Of a stretch of 64,000 nt of DNA, positions 53,362 through 61,350 are shown piece after piece. The DNA lies in contig NZ_FCOI02000010.1 in assembly GCF_001544795.2 (NCBI RefSeq), positions 124,001-188,000 of the forward strand, in the 5' to 3' direction. Numbering within the stretch: position 1 is the first letter of the stretch; each line of letters starts with the position of its first letter. The notes beneath the pieces are model-generated. The model saw only the letters and a program-made list of their open reading frames with translations. It made no database searches and was not told the DNA's origin. This DNA comes from Caballeronia temeraria (lineage in GTDB: Bacteria > Pseudomonadota > Gammaproteobacteria > Burkholderiales > Burkholderiaceae). The translations under genes were made by a program, and so were the position numbers.

Positions 53362-54467
53362 GCAGCGGCGAGCTGTCGAGCCGTCGCCACCGCGTTCGCG
53401 CCTTCGTACAGCTTGCCGAAGCGGTTGTTCAGAAACGCGGCGAGCGGCACCTGTTCCTGACGCACGAAGCCGCTTTGCGGCAGCACGCCTTCGCGGAAAA
53501 GATCGAGTTCCGCGCAAATCGCGCCGGCGGTCGTGATCTGGATCGCGCTCATCGGCACGCCGCACACGTCCTTCGCGAAGATCTTGCGCGTGAACACGTC
53601 CTGCACGAGTTGTCCGCGACGCATGCCCGTCACCGTCACGAAGATCAGCACGACGTCCTGCGCCGTCGACGGCACCGCGCGCTTCAACATCGTCTTGAGA
53701 CCGTCACGGTCGGTGGACATGCGCAGATCGTCGAGCAGGAACTTCATCAGATCGCGATGGCCCGGATAGCGCACCGACTTGTAGTCGAGCGTCTCGACCT
53801 TGCCCGCGAGCGTTTCGCATAACGTGCCGAGTCCGCCCGACGTATTGAACGCTTCATACTCGATGCCATCGAGCGAAAAATGTTCGACGCCTTCGAGCGG
53901 CTGCACCCATTGCGTGCGCCCTTCGCGAATCGCCTCGCACGGCTGGCAATACTCGTTGATGAGGCCGTCGATGCTCCACGTGAGGTTGTACTTCAGCGCA
54001 TTCGTCGGGAACTCGGGCAGCGCGCCGACGCGCATTTTCACTTCGCGCACATCGTCGAGACGCTTCGCCAGATCATGCGCGACGATGCCGATGAAACCCG
54101 GCGCAAGACCGCATTGCGGCATGAAGGCAAGCTCCGAGTCGTCCGCGATCGCGCGGATCGCGTGCGTCGCGCGCACGTCCTCGGTCAGATCGAAATAATG
54201 CACGCCCGCCGCTTTCGCCGCCGACGCGACGTTGATCGCGAGGTAGTAAGGCAGCGCGTTGACGAGCGCATCGAAGCCGGCGAGCGCTTGACGCAGCGCC
54301 GGCGTATCCGCGGAATCGACGCGGCGCGTCGGGATGCCTTGCACATCGAGAAGCGCGAGCGCGTGTTCGTCGCGATCGAACGCGACGACGTCGAAATCCC
54401 CCGTTTCGCGCAGCAAATGGGCAATGCTCTGACCGATCAATCCGGCGCCGACGAGGGCCACTTTCAT
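53358..54467 (-). CDS. saccharopine dehydrogenase-family protein, lysine 6-dehydrogenase-like
   Basis: A 369-residue protein with a Rossmann domain (MKVALVGAGLIGQSIA) and the saccharopine dehydrogenase C-terminal domain. The pieces GLAPGFI, WSIDGLINEY and EAFNTSGGLGTL match lysine 6-dehydrogenases, which oxidise the epsilon-amino group of lysine. ATG 54467 is preferred to 54473 because GGAG then sits six bases before. An Lrp-family gene lies upstream on the same strand, and lysine or related amino acids would be a natural signal. Confidence 0.78.
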   Translation of the reverse strand: MKVALVGAGLIGQSIAHLLRETGDFDVVAFDRDEHALALLDVQGIPTRRVDSADTPALRQALAGFDALVNALPYYLAINVASAAKAAGVHYFDLTEDVRATHAIRAIADDSELAFMPQCGLAPGFIGIVAHDLAKRLDDVREVKMRVGALPEFPTNALKYNLTWSIDGLINEYCQPCEAIREGRTQWVQPLEGVEHFSLDGIEYEAFNTSGGLGTLCETLAGKVETLDYKSVRYPGHRDLMKFLLDDLRMSTDRDGLKTMLKRAVPSTAQDVVLIFVTVTGMRRGQLVQDVFTRKIFAKDVCGVPMSAIQITTAGAICAELDLFREGVLPQSGFVRQEQVPLAAFLNNRFGKLYEGANAVATARQLAAA

Positions 54468-54562
54468 GTTCATCTCCTTTGTGTGTGCGTGTTGGCCGAT
54501 ACACTTCTTCACACAGTTTAGGAGCACGCGAATACTGATCCTAGACGCAAAATGATGCGCTT

Positions 54563-54580
54563 CGACGACGTATTTCGTCG
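54563..54580. promoter_or_regulatory. inverted repeat between lrp-like gene and dehydrogenase
   Basis: CGACGA (54563-54568) and TCGTCG (54575-54580) form an inverted repeat with a six-base AT-rich spacer; TTCGACGA recurs just after it. It lies about 100 bases before the dehydrogenase start and may be an operator for the Lrp-type protein. Confidence 0.4.
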
Positions 54581-54613
54581 TTTCGACGATCGATCACTAC
54601 GATTCGTATCGAC

Positions 54614-55069
54614 TCAACCTGCGCGATCGATTTTGCGCGCGAGGATGATGGACGTCGTCGTCCGTTCGACGCCTTCCAGCGCGCCGATTTCATCGAGCAG
54701 ATCGTTCAGGCGGTCGGGAGAATCGGCGCGCAGCCAGGCGACGTAATCGAACTCGCCGCTCACCGCGCAGAGCAACTGAATCTCCGGCATGCGCGCAAAG
54801 CGCTTCTGCAGGTCGCGGCCGTACTTCGGCGTGAGCTTGATGCCGACATACGCCTGAATGCTCGCATCGAGCACATCCTGACCGAGCCGCACGCCGTAAC
54901 CCGCGATCACGTTGTTCTTCTCGAGCCGCGCAATGCGGGCGATGACCGTCGTGCGCGCGACGCCCAGTTGCCGCGCGAGATTCGCAACGCTCTCGCGCGC
55001 GTTCATCTGCAAAAGCGCGACGAGATTGCGGTCGATGTCGTCGAGCTGATCGAGGCGCGGCGGTCTCAT
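54614..55069 (-). CDS. Lrp/AsnC-family regulator
   Basis: A 151-residue regulator with an N-terminal helix-turn-helix (about residues 10-60, SVANLARQLGVARTTVIARI) and a C-terminal RAM/ligand-binding domain (about 70-145). It is transcribed ahead of the lysine-dehydrogenase-like gene on the same strand, so it probably controls that gene in response to an amino acid. The 146 bases between them hold a candidate operator. Confidence 0.88.
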   Translation of the reverse strand: MRPPRLDQLDDIDRNLVALLQMNARESVANLARQLGVARTTVIARIARLEKNNVIAGYGVRLGQDVLDASIQAYVGIKLTPKYGRDLQKRFARMPEIQLLCAVSGEFDYVAWLRADSPDRLNDLLDEIGALEGVERTTTSIILARKIDRAG

Positions 55070-55174
55070 GTGGGCGTCGTCCTTGGCGTTTTGTGTTTTG
55101 CGTTATGCGTTTTGAATGCCATCTGGCATTTTGTGTTTAGCATTATCGCCGAGACGCTATGCAAACAACGCCGG

Positions 55175-56065
55175 TCAGACGCCGAGCTTCGTCACCATGA
55201 AATCGACAAAACTCGCGAGCTTGGGCGTCGCGCGCGTATCGCGTGGATAGACCAAATGCACAGGCGATGGCTTCGGCAGGAAGTCCTGCAGCACGGCGAC
55301 GAGCGCGCCGCTTTTCAGCTCGTCGTCGACGAGTGCGTGCGGCTGAAGCACGAGACCGAAGCCCGCGAGCGCCGCCTTCTTGAGCGCCTGCCCGTTGTTC
55401 GTGCGAAAGCGCGCGGACTGGGTGCGGCGCGCGTGCATCGTGTCGTCCTCGCCTTCGAGCCGCCAGCCCGCCTCGCGGCCCAGATGCACGAAGCCCAGGC
55501 ACTCGTGGCTCGCGAGATCGGCGGGCGTCGTGGGCGTGCCTGTGCGCGCGAGATAGGAAGGCGCCGCGCATACCGTCATCGCGTACGGTTCGAGCGGGCG
55601 CGCGACGAAGCTCGAATCGGCGAGCGTGCCGATGCGCACGGCAGCGTCGAACCCCTCTTCCACGATATCGACCATGCGGTTGGTCAGATCGAGCTCGACG
55701 CTGATTTGCGCGAACGCCGCGAGAAATTCGGTCACGGCCGGCGTGACGAACTGCACGCCGTATGTCAGCGGCGCGGTGACGCGCAGTACGCCGCGCGGCG
55801 TCGCGCTCATGGATTCGGCGAGGGAATCGGCGGAATCGACTTCCGCGAGAATGCGCCGGCAGCGTTCGTAATATTCGCGGCCGATCTCGGTCAGACTCTG
55901 GCGACGCGTCGTGCGCACGATGAGCCGTGCATCGAGCCGCGCTTCCAGCGCCTGCAGATGCTTGCCGGCCATCGGCGCGGATATCGAAAAGCGTCCGGCG
56001 GCGGCGCTCAGGCTGCCCGCCTCGACGATGGCGACGAAGACCCGCATGCTCAACAAGGTATCCAC
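55175..56065 (-). CDS. LysR-family transcriptional regulator
   Basis: A 296-residue LysR regulator. GTG 56065 gives the common start MDTLLSMRVFVAIVEAGSLSAAA and has GGAAA upstream; ATG 56047 is an alternative. The helix-turn-helix spans about residues 8-60 and the effector domain about 90-290. No obvious target lies beside it: the divergent gene is a Spy-like periplasmic protein 165 bases away. Confidence 0.85.
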   Translation of the reverse strand: MDTLLSMRVFVAIVEAGSLSAAAGRFSISAPMAGKHLQALEARLDARLIVRTTRRQSLTEIGREYYERCRRILAEVDSADSLAESMSATPRGVLRVTAPLTYGVQFVTPAVTEFLAAFAQISVELDLTNRMVDIVEEGFDAAVRIGTLADSSFVARPLEPYAMTVCAAPSYLARTGTPTTPADLASHECLGFVHLGREAGWRLEGEDDTMHARRTQSARFRTNNGQALKKAALAGFGLVLQPHALVDDELKSGALVAVLQDFLPKPSPVHLVYPRDTRATPKLASFVDFMVTKLGV

Positions 56066-56229
56066 TGCGTTTATTTCCAGAGTCGTTTCGAATGTAAGCA
56101 GTTGTGGCAATACGGGCGAATCCGCATGCACTCGTGATACTAATATCCGCCGATGGCGTGATCGTCGCGCTTCCTTTCGGCGCGGCTTACGAAGCACGCC
56201 GCTTTCCATATCGATCGAAGGTAACCCGA

Positions 56230-56745
56230 ATGAAAAGAACACTCGTTGCATTGGCCGCATTTTGCGCATTGAGCCCGGTTTTCGCACAGCCGTCGGCGCC
56301 CGCTGCGGCATCGTCGCCCGCCGCTCAGACCGCGGCATCGGCACCGGCCGGCAGCAAGCGCGAGGCACGCGTCGAGGAGCGTATCAAGGAACTGCATTCG
56401 AGCCTCAAGATCACGCCGCAGCAGGAAGATCAGTGGTCGAAGTTCGCCGATGTCATGCGCGACAACGGCCGCACGATGGCCGATCTGTACCGGCAGCGCA
56501 TCGCGCAGCGCGACACGATGTCCGCGCTCGATGACATGAAGCAATACGAGCAGATCACCCAGGCCAACGCCGATGGCACGAAGCGCCTCGTCGAAGCTTT
56601 CGAGCCGCTTTACGCGAGCCTTTCGCCCGAGCAGAAGAAGCTGGCCGATACGAGCTTCCGCTCGGAGCACGGCAAGCCGCGTCACAGCGCGCATCGTCAT
56701 CCGCATGCGGCGGGCGCGGATGCGGCATCGGCAACGAAACCCTGA
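56230..56745 (+). CDS. Spy/LTXXQ-family periplasmic protein
   Basis: A 171-residue secreted protein with a signal peptide ending FAQP (about residues 1-20), an Ala/Ser/Pro linker and a helical core with two LTxxQ-type motifs, ITPQQ and LSPEQ. The family includes the Spy chaperone and CpxP. The C-terminus is rich in His (HSAHRHPHAAG), possibly metal-binding. It is followed by a strong terminator. Confidence 0.82.
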   Translation: MKRTLVALAAFCALSPVFAQPSAPAAASSPAAQTAASAPAGSKREARVEERIKELHSSLKITPQQEDQWSKFADVMRDNGRTMADLYRQRIAQRDTMSALDDMKQYEQITQANADGTKRLVEAFEPLYASLSPEQKKLADTSFRSEHGKPRHSAHRHPHAAGADAASATKP

Positions 56746-56760
56746 AGCAGGACGGCACAA

Positions 56761-56795
56761 AAGAGCCCGCATCGCGCGATGCGGGCTCTTTTTCG
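56761..56795 (+). terminator. intrinsic terminator after the Spy-like gene
   Basis: AAGAGCCCGCATCG pairs with CGATGCGGGCTCTT (56761-56790) and is followed by T residues. It is nearly perfect and also has an A run before it. Confidence 0.9.
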
Positions 56796-56864
56796 TTCGC
56801 CGGGTGCAAAATGGCGCGAATGCCGTTACGATCCCGCTCCGCCCACGTCATTCCCAATCCCGCC

Positions 56865-57293
56865 ATGCTCCATCTTTCGCAACTCGATCTCGCCACCGAT
56901 CCCGCCGCGCGCCGCGTCGTGAAGGACGAAGCCGTCGCCGTCGAATTCGCGGCCGCAGCCGGTGAACTCATGAGCCTCGAAGGACCGAATCGCTATGCGA
57001 GCGGCGATGCGATCGTCAGCGGCGCCGGCGGCGAACGCTGGGTCGTGTCGCGCGAGCGCTTCGATGCGAAGTACGTGCCCGAAGGCGGCATCGCGCACGG
57101 CGAGGCGGGCACGTATCGCAACCGTCCGAGCGTGGTGCTCGCGAAGGAGATGCGCAAGCCCTTCTCCATCGCGCGCTCCGCAGCCGGCGACATCCTGACC
57201 GGCGACGCCGGCGACTGGGTCATGCAATACGCGCCGGGCGATTACGGCGTCGTGAAAGCGGCGCGCTTCGCCAAGGTCTATCGCGACGCTTGA
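56865..57293 (+). CDS. PGDYG-motif protein
   Basis: A 142-residue protein that ends with the motif YAPGDYGVV and resembles the PGDYG family of unknown function. ATG 56865 (MLHLSQLDLATDP) matches the family N-terminus better than ATG 56811. It has no signal peptide or membrane segment. It converges on the DUF3022-like gene with only seven bases between. Confidence 0.72.
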   Translation: MLHLSQLDLATDPAARRVVKDEAVAVEFAAAAGELMSLEGPNRYASGDAIVSGAGGERWVVSRERFDAKYVPEGGIAHGEAGTYRNRPSVVLAKEMRKPFSIARSAAGDILTGDAGDWVMQYAPGDYGVVKAARFAKVYRDA

Positions 57294-57300
57294 GCCGCGC

Positions 57301-57666
57301 TCAGGCGAAGTCCTCGCCCATTTCGATGTCCACTTCACGCGGCACGGTCTGGCCGTCCGCGTACATCTCTTCGAGCGATCCGAGCGTCGCTTCCACATAG
57401 GCGCGCAACACCGCATAGCTGCGCGCGTGCATGCGCGGCGGCATCGCACGATAACGCGCGAGCGCGGCCGGATCGAAGCGCACGTCGATCGTGATGCGCC
57501 GCGCGCTCGAACCGAAGCGCATCGCCACGTAGTGAATCACGAGCGAAGTCCGGCCTTCATCGTCCTTGCGTTCGGCGAATTGCGTCTGCTCGGGAAAGAG
57601 ATCGCAGATCACGTGCGCGAGCATGTCGATGTCCGCGCTCGGGCAGTCGTATTGATAGTCGTCCAT
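57301..57666 (-). CDS. DUF3022-like hypothetical protein
   Basis: A 121-residue acidic cytoplasmic protein starting MDDYQYDCPSADIDM at ATG 57666. I believe it belongs to DUF3022, a family largely limited to Burkholderiaceae, based on the start and the VIHYVAMRFGS segment; this was not checked by search. It follows the YhfC-family gene by 40 bases on the same strand. Confidence 0.65.
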   Translation of the reverse strand: MDDYQYDCPSADIDMLAHVICDLFPEQTQFAERKDDEGRTSLVIHYVAMRFGSSARRITIDVRFDPAALARYRAMPPRMHARSYAVLRAYVEATLGSLEEMYADGQTVPREVDIEMGEDFA

Positions 57667-57706
57667 TCGATGTCGATATTCGATTGAAGCCGAGAGCGCA
57701 ATCGGC

Positions 57707-58498
57707 TTATCTGCCCTGCGCCGCGGCACGCCGATAGTAGCGCACGAGCGCGGCCGCGACGATCACGCCGAGCACGAGATACACGGCGTCGGCGGCGATG
57801 AGCGGCACGAGCCGCGCCTGAAAGAGCGCCGCAGGCAAGCCGACGAGCGCATGCGCCGCGATGAGAAACGCGAGCGCGTGCCGCGAGCGTTCGCGCAGCA
57901 TTTGCCACATCAGCGCGGAAAAGCCGAGTTGCAGCACGAACGCACCCGCACGCTCGACCAAAAAAATGCCCGCCGAAACCGGCGACAAGCTCATCAGCAC
58001 GAGATGAATGCGCGCGATGGCTTCGAGCGGCGCGTTGGCGAAATGCGCATCGAGCGTGCCGCGATTCGCGAGCACCGCATAGACGATCCATTGCGTCTGC
58101 ACGAGCACGCCGACGATCCACGCTTCCGCCCCGCCGTGCCCGATGCCGTAACCGAGCGCCGGCCCGTGCCGGTCGAGCGCGCCCGGCTCGCGCGAGATGA
58201 GCCATTTCATCGCCAGAAAACGTCCGACTTCCTCGCACAGGCCCGCCGCGATCGCGCCATAGATGACGAACACCGCGGGATTCGCGAGCCACGCCGAGGT
58301 GACCGGATTGCTCAACATGAAGCCATGCAGCGCACGTTCGATGACCATCGCGAAGAGCGCGAATGTGGCGATGCCGAGAATCGCCTCGCGCGGCACGATC
58401 GCGAAGCGCGGCTGCAGCTTCCTGTAAAGCACGATGGGCATCGCGGCGATGATGAGCGTCGCGAGCGCGAGGCTCAGCAAGGTCGTCACACTGACCAT
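57707..58498 (-). CDS. YhfC-family intramembrane metalloprotease-like protein
   Basis: A 263-residue protein with about seven membrane segments. The family's candidate metal and catalytic motifs are present: E89-E90 in CEEVGRF and GYGIGHGGAEA at about 116-126. These resemble CAAX-protease/PrsW-type membrane enzymes. The start ATG 58498 is adjacent to the stop of the PtxS-like gene (58499), so it is probably read through from the kgu cluster. Confidence 0.75.
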   Translation of the reverse strand: MVSVTTLLSLALATLIIAAMPIVLYRKLQPRFAIVPREAILGIATFALFAMVIERALHGFMLSNPVTSAWLANPAVFVIYGAIAAGLCEEVGRFLAMKWLISREPGALDRHGPALGYGIGHGGAEAWIVGVLVQTQWIVYAVLANRGTLDAHFANAPLEAIARIHLVLMSLSPVSAGIFLVERAGAFVLQLGFSALMWQMLRERSRHALAFLIAAHALVGLPAALFQARLVPLIAADAVYLVLGVIVAAALVRYYRRAAAQGR

Positions 58499-59590
58499 TC
58501 AGATTCCTTGTGATGCTTGTTGCGCGTCGTCGTGATTCGCGCGTGCCGTCGATGCGCGCACGACGAGCTCGCCCGGCAGCAGGCATTCGCGCGCGGGCAT
58601 CGCGGCGCCGCCGAGACGCTCGTGAAGAAATTCGACCGCGCGCCGGCCAATATCGTACGTCGGCTGGCGGACGGTCGTCATGCCGGCGAGCTGCGCCCAT
58701 TCGGAATCGTCGATCGACATCAGCGCGACGCTCGCCTGCCAGTCCGCGCCGTGACGCTCCTTCAGATGCACCGCGACGCGCAGCGCGACCGGCCCGTTCG
58801 CCGCGAACAATGCGACGCGCTTGCCCGCCGCTTTCGCCGCCGCGACGCGTGTGTCGAGTTCGGCGAGCGCGGGCGATGCATCGGCGAGATCGATTACGAG
58901 CGTCGAGCCGCTCGCATCGAGCGCCGCGACGGTCTCGCGAAACGCGGCCTCGCGCAGGCGCCGCGAGCTCACGTGCGTGACGGGCTGCACGATGAACAGC
59001 AGTTCGTCGAAACCTTCGTCGACGAGATGACGCGTCGCGATCTGCACGGCGGCGGGATTGTCGAGCCCGACCATGTCGGTGATGAAACCTTCGACGGAGC
59101 GATCGACGAGCACGACCGGAATGCCGCCGCGCGCGAAGCCTTGCAGCAGTTCTTCCTTCACACCGAGCGCATTGACGATGACGCCTTCGACGCGATACGT
59201 CGTCAGCAATTGCAGATAGCGCCGCTCCATGTCGATTTCGTTGGCTGCGTGACAGATGAGCGGCATGTAGCCGAGCGCGTGGCACGCGGCCTCGACGCCT
59301 TGCAGCACTTCGACGGAATAGGGATTGGTGAGGTCGGCGAGCAGCATGCCGATCAGACGATTGCGGCCGCGTTTCAGGCCGCGCGCCATCTGGTTCGGCC
59401 GATAGTCGAGCTTGGCGATGGCCGCCTCGATGCGCTCGCGCAGATCGGGCGACAGCACGCCGATCTCGCCGTTCAGATAGCGCGAAATGCTGGTCTTGCC
59501 AGTACCGGCTTCGCGGGCGACATCGGTGATGGTCGCGCGGCGCGCGCCGAACGCGCTCGGGCGGTTCGTCAGTGTGGGATCGTCGGACAT
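58499..59590 (-). CDS. ptxS: LacI-family regulator of 2-ketogluconate genes (PtxS-like)
   Basis: A 363-residue LacI-type repressor with a helix-turn-helix (ATITDVAREAGTGKTSISRYL) and a periplasmic-binding-like effector domain. ATG 59590 is chosen; a GTG at 59605 is also possible. It stands next to kguD in a cluster that contains all 2-ketogluconate genes, as PtxS does in Pseudomonas, where 2-ketogluconate is the inducer. Confidence 0.78.
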   Translation of the reverse strand: MSDDPTLTNRPSAFGARRATITDVAREAGTGKTSISRYLNGEIGVLSPDLRERIEAAIAKLDYRPNQMARGLKRGRNRLIGMLLADLTNPYSVEVLQGVEAACHALGYMPLICHAANEIDMERRYLQLLTTYRVEGVIVNALGVKEELLQGFARGGIPVVLVDRSVEGFITDMVGLDNPAAVQIATRHLVDEGFDELLFIVQPVTHVSSRRLREAAFRETVAALDASGSTLVIDLADASPALAELDTRVAAAKAAGKRVALFAANGPVALRVAVHLKERHGADWQASVALMSIDDSEWAQLAGMTTVRQPTYDIGRRAVEFLHERLGGAAMPARECLLPGELVVRASTARANHDDAQQASQGI

Positions 59591-59693
59591 AGTGGTCGTG
59601 GGCACGCGCTTCGCCGTGAAACGTGGCGCGATGCGGTCATTATCGTTCTCCTCGCATCGCGCATGTTAGCGCATGCCCGCGCGACCCCGTTTT

Positions 59694-60662
59694 TCAGCGC
59701 GCGAGGACGTCGCGATTCACGATGTTCTGCGTGAGCGTGCCGTCCAGTGCGCCGATGAGATTTTCCGCGGCGTTGCGCGCCATCGCGTGACGCGTTTCGA
59801 GCGTGGCCGAGCCGATGTGCGGCAGCGCCACGACATTTTTCATCGCGAGCAGCGGCGAATCGGCGGGCAGCGGTTCGTGTTCGAACACGTCGAGACCGGC
59901 GCCGCGGATCGTGCCGTTCTGCAGCGCTTCGATGAGCGCGGCTTCGTCGACGGTCGGCCCGCGCGAAGCGTTGATCAGGATCGCGTCCGGCTTCATTTTC
60001 TTCAGCTCCTTCACGCCGATGAGCCCGCGCGTTTCGGGCGTGAGCGGCACTTGCAGGCAGACGAAATCGGAATGTGCGAGGAGCTCATCGAGCTCGACGC
60101 GCTTTGCGCCGTAGTCCTTTTCCGCCTGCTCGTTCGGGCTGCGGTTCGTGTAGAGCACGTTCATGCGAAAGCCGAGCGATGCGCGCCGTGCGACCGCCCC
60201 GCCGATGCGTCCCAGGCCGACAATGCCGAGTGTCTTGCCCTGCACATCGACGCCGAAGCATGCCTCGCCGATGCTGGCTGTCCAGTTGCCTTCCTTTACC
60301 CATTCGGCCAGTTCGACGACGCGGCGCGCGCTGGCGAGGATCAGCGCGAAGACCGTATCGGCGGTGGATTCGGTGAGCACATCGGGGGTGTGCGTCAGCA
60401 CGATGCCGCGGCGCGTGAGGTCTTCCACGTTGAATTGGTCGAAGCCTACGGAGATCGTCGACAGTGCTTTCAGGCGTGTTGCGCCTTCGATCATGTCGGG
60501 GGAGATTTTTATGCTCGCGCCGATGGCACCGTCAGCGTCTTTTAGCGCTGCGACGAACGCAGCTTCGTCTTTCGGGTCGACGTTCAGCACTTCCGCGTGT
60601 TTGCGGAGATAGGTTTCTACGTCGTCGGGCAGGGGTTTGTAGGCTACGATTTTTGGCTTCAT
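59694..60662 (-). CDS. kguD: 2-hydroxyacid dehydrogenase, 2-keto-6-phosphogluconate reductase (KguD-like)
   Basis: A 322-residue D-isomer-specific 2-hydroxyacid dehydrogenase. The NAD motif GLGRIGGAVARR and the catalytic set (R in NASRGPTVDE, E in GLDVFEHEP, H in PHIGSAT) are intact. In a kgu cluster it should reduce 2-keto-6-phosphogluconate to 6-phosphogluconate; GhrB-type glyoxylate/ketogluconate reductase is the alternative. ATG 60662 is clear. Copy B of the palindromic element lies just upstream. Confidence 0.8.
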   Translation of the reverse strand: MKPKIVAYKPLPDDVETYLRKHAEVLNVDPKDEAAFVAALKDADGAIGASIKISPDMIEGATRLKALSTISVGFDQFNVEDLTRRGIVLTHTPDVLTESTADTVFALILASARRVVELAEWVKEGNWTASIGEACFGVDVQGKTLGIVGLGRIGGAVARRASLGFRMNVLYTNRSPNEQAEKDYGAKRVELDELLAHSDFVCLQVPLTPETRGLIGVKELKKMKPDAILINASRGPTVDEAALIEALQNGTIRGAGLDVFEHEPLPADSPLLAMKNVVALPHIGSATLETRHAMARNAAENLIGALDGTLTQNIVNRDVLAR

Positions 60663-60703
60663 GGTGTGGTTCTTTGCTCGCTGGTCGTCGTGGTTTGGGG
60701 ATT

Positions 60704-61343
60704 GTCGCCGGATCCCGTTTTCATGTTGGTCTATTAGCACTGCCCCTGTGCGGGGCGGCAGTCACTTTCTTTGCTGCTGCAAAGAAAGTAACCAAAGAAA
60801 GCAGCTCGTTTAGGCCCGCGGTCACACGTAGTTTAGGTAGTTCTCTCGTCCCAGGCGGCACTCGCCTAAAGAGTGCCCTCATCACAATCACCGGGCTTGG
60901 ATCGCGCACGGTCTGTCACATCGCTCCGCTCTACTCGCTGGCTCAGCACCAAATAGCTCCGGCCCGCTTCGCGGCCGAGGGGCCAATCGGGTCTGCGCGT
61001 GCCTCTTCGCTAACGCTTCCATCTCACCGCACACGCGTCAGGTTGGTTTCCCTTGCAGACCCCACGGCAGCGCGGAGCGCTGTGCCGGAACTCTTTCGTG
61101 CTGAACCAGTATTCTCAGAGGTACTAGCTTGTCAGACCGTGCGCGATCCAAGCCCGATCGGGCCTTCGAGGGCACTCTTTAGGCGAGTGCCGCCGGGGAC
61201 GAGAGGACTACCCAACGTGCGTGTGACCGCGGGCCTGAGAAGCTGCTTTCTTTGGTTACTTTCTTTGCAGCAGCAAAGAAAGTGACTGCCGCCCCGCACA
61301 GGGGCAGTGCTAATAGACCAAAAACAAACCGGGATCCGGCGAC
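60704..61343. repeat. large palindromic element, copy B
   Basis: A 640-base element with perfect 14-base terminal inverted repeats, GTCGCCGGATCCCG at 60704-60717 and CGGGATCCGGCGAC at 61330-61343. All matching parts share the dyad sum 122047 (for example the CTTTCTTTGC hairpins at 60765-60788 and 61259-61282), so the arms have no net insertion or deletion over hundreds of bases. It closely resembles copy A at 9280-9917. It lies seven bases after the kguT stop and about 40 bases before kguD. No target duplication is obvious and no transposase is encoded. Confidence 0.92.
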
Positions 61344-61350
61344 AAAAAAA

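Noticed and set aside
60704..61343. Insertion sequence or integrated plasmid piece
   Set aside because: No transposase or recombinase frame exists inside either copy, and no target-site duplication is visible. A non-autonomous element is still possible.
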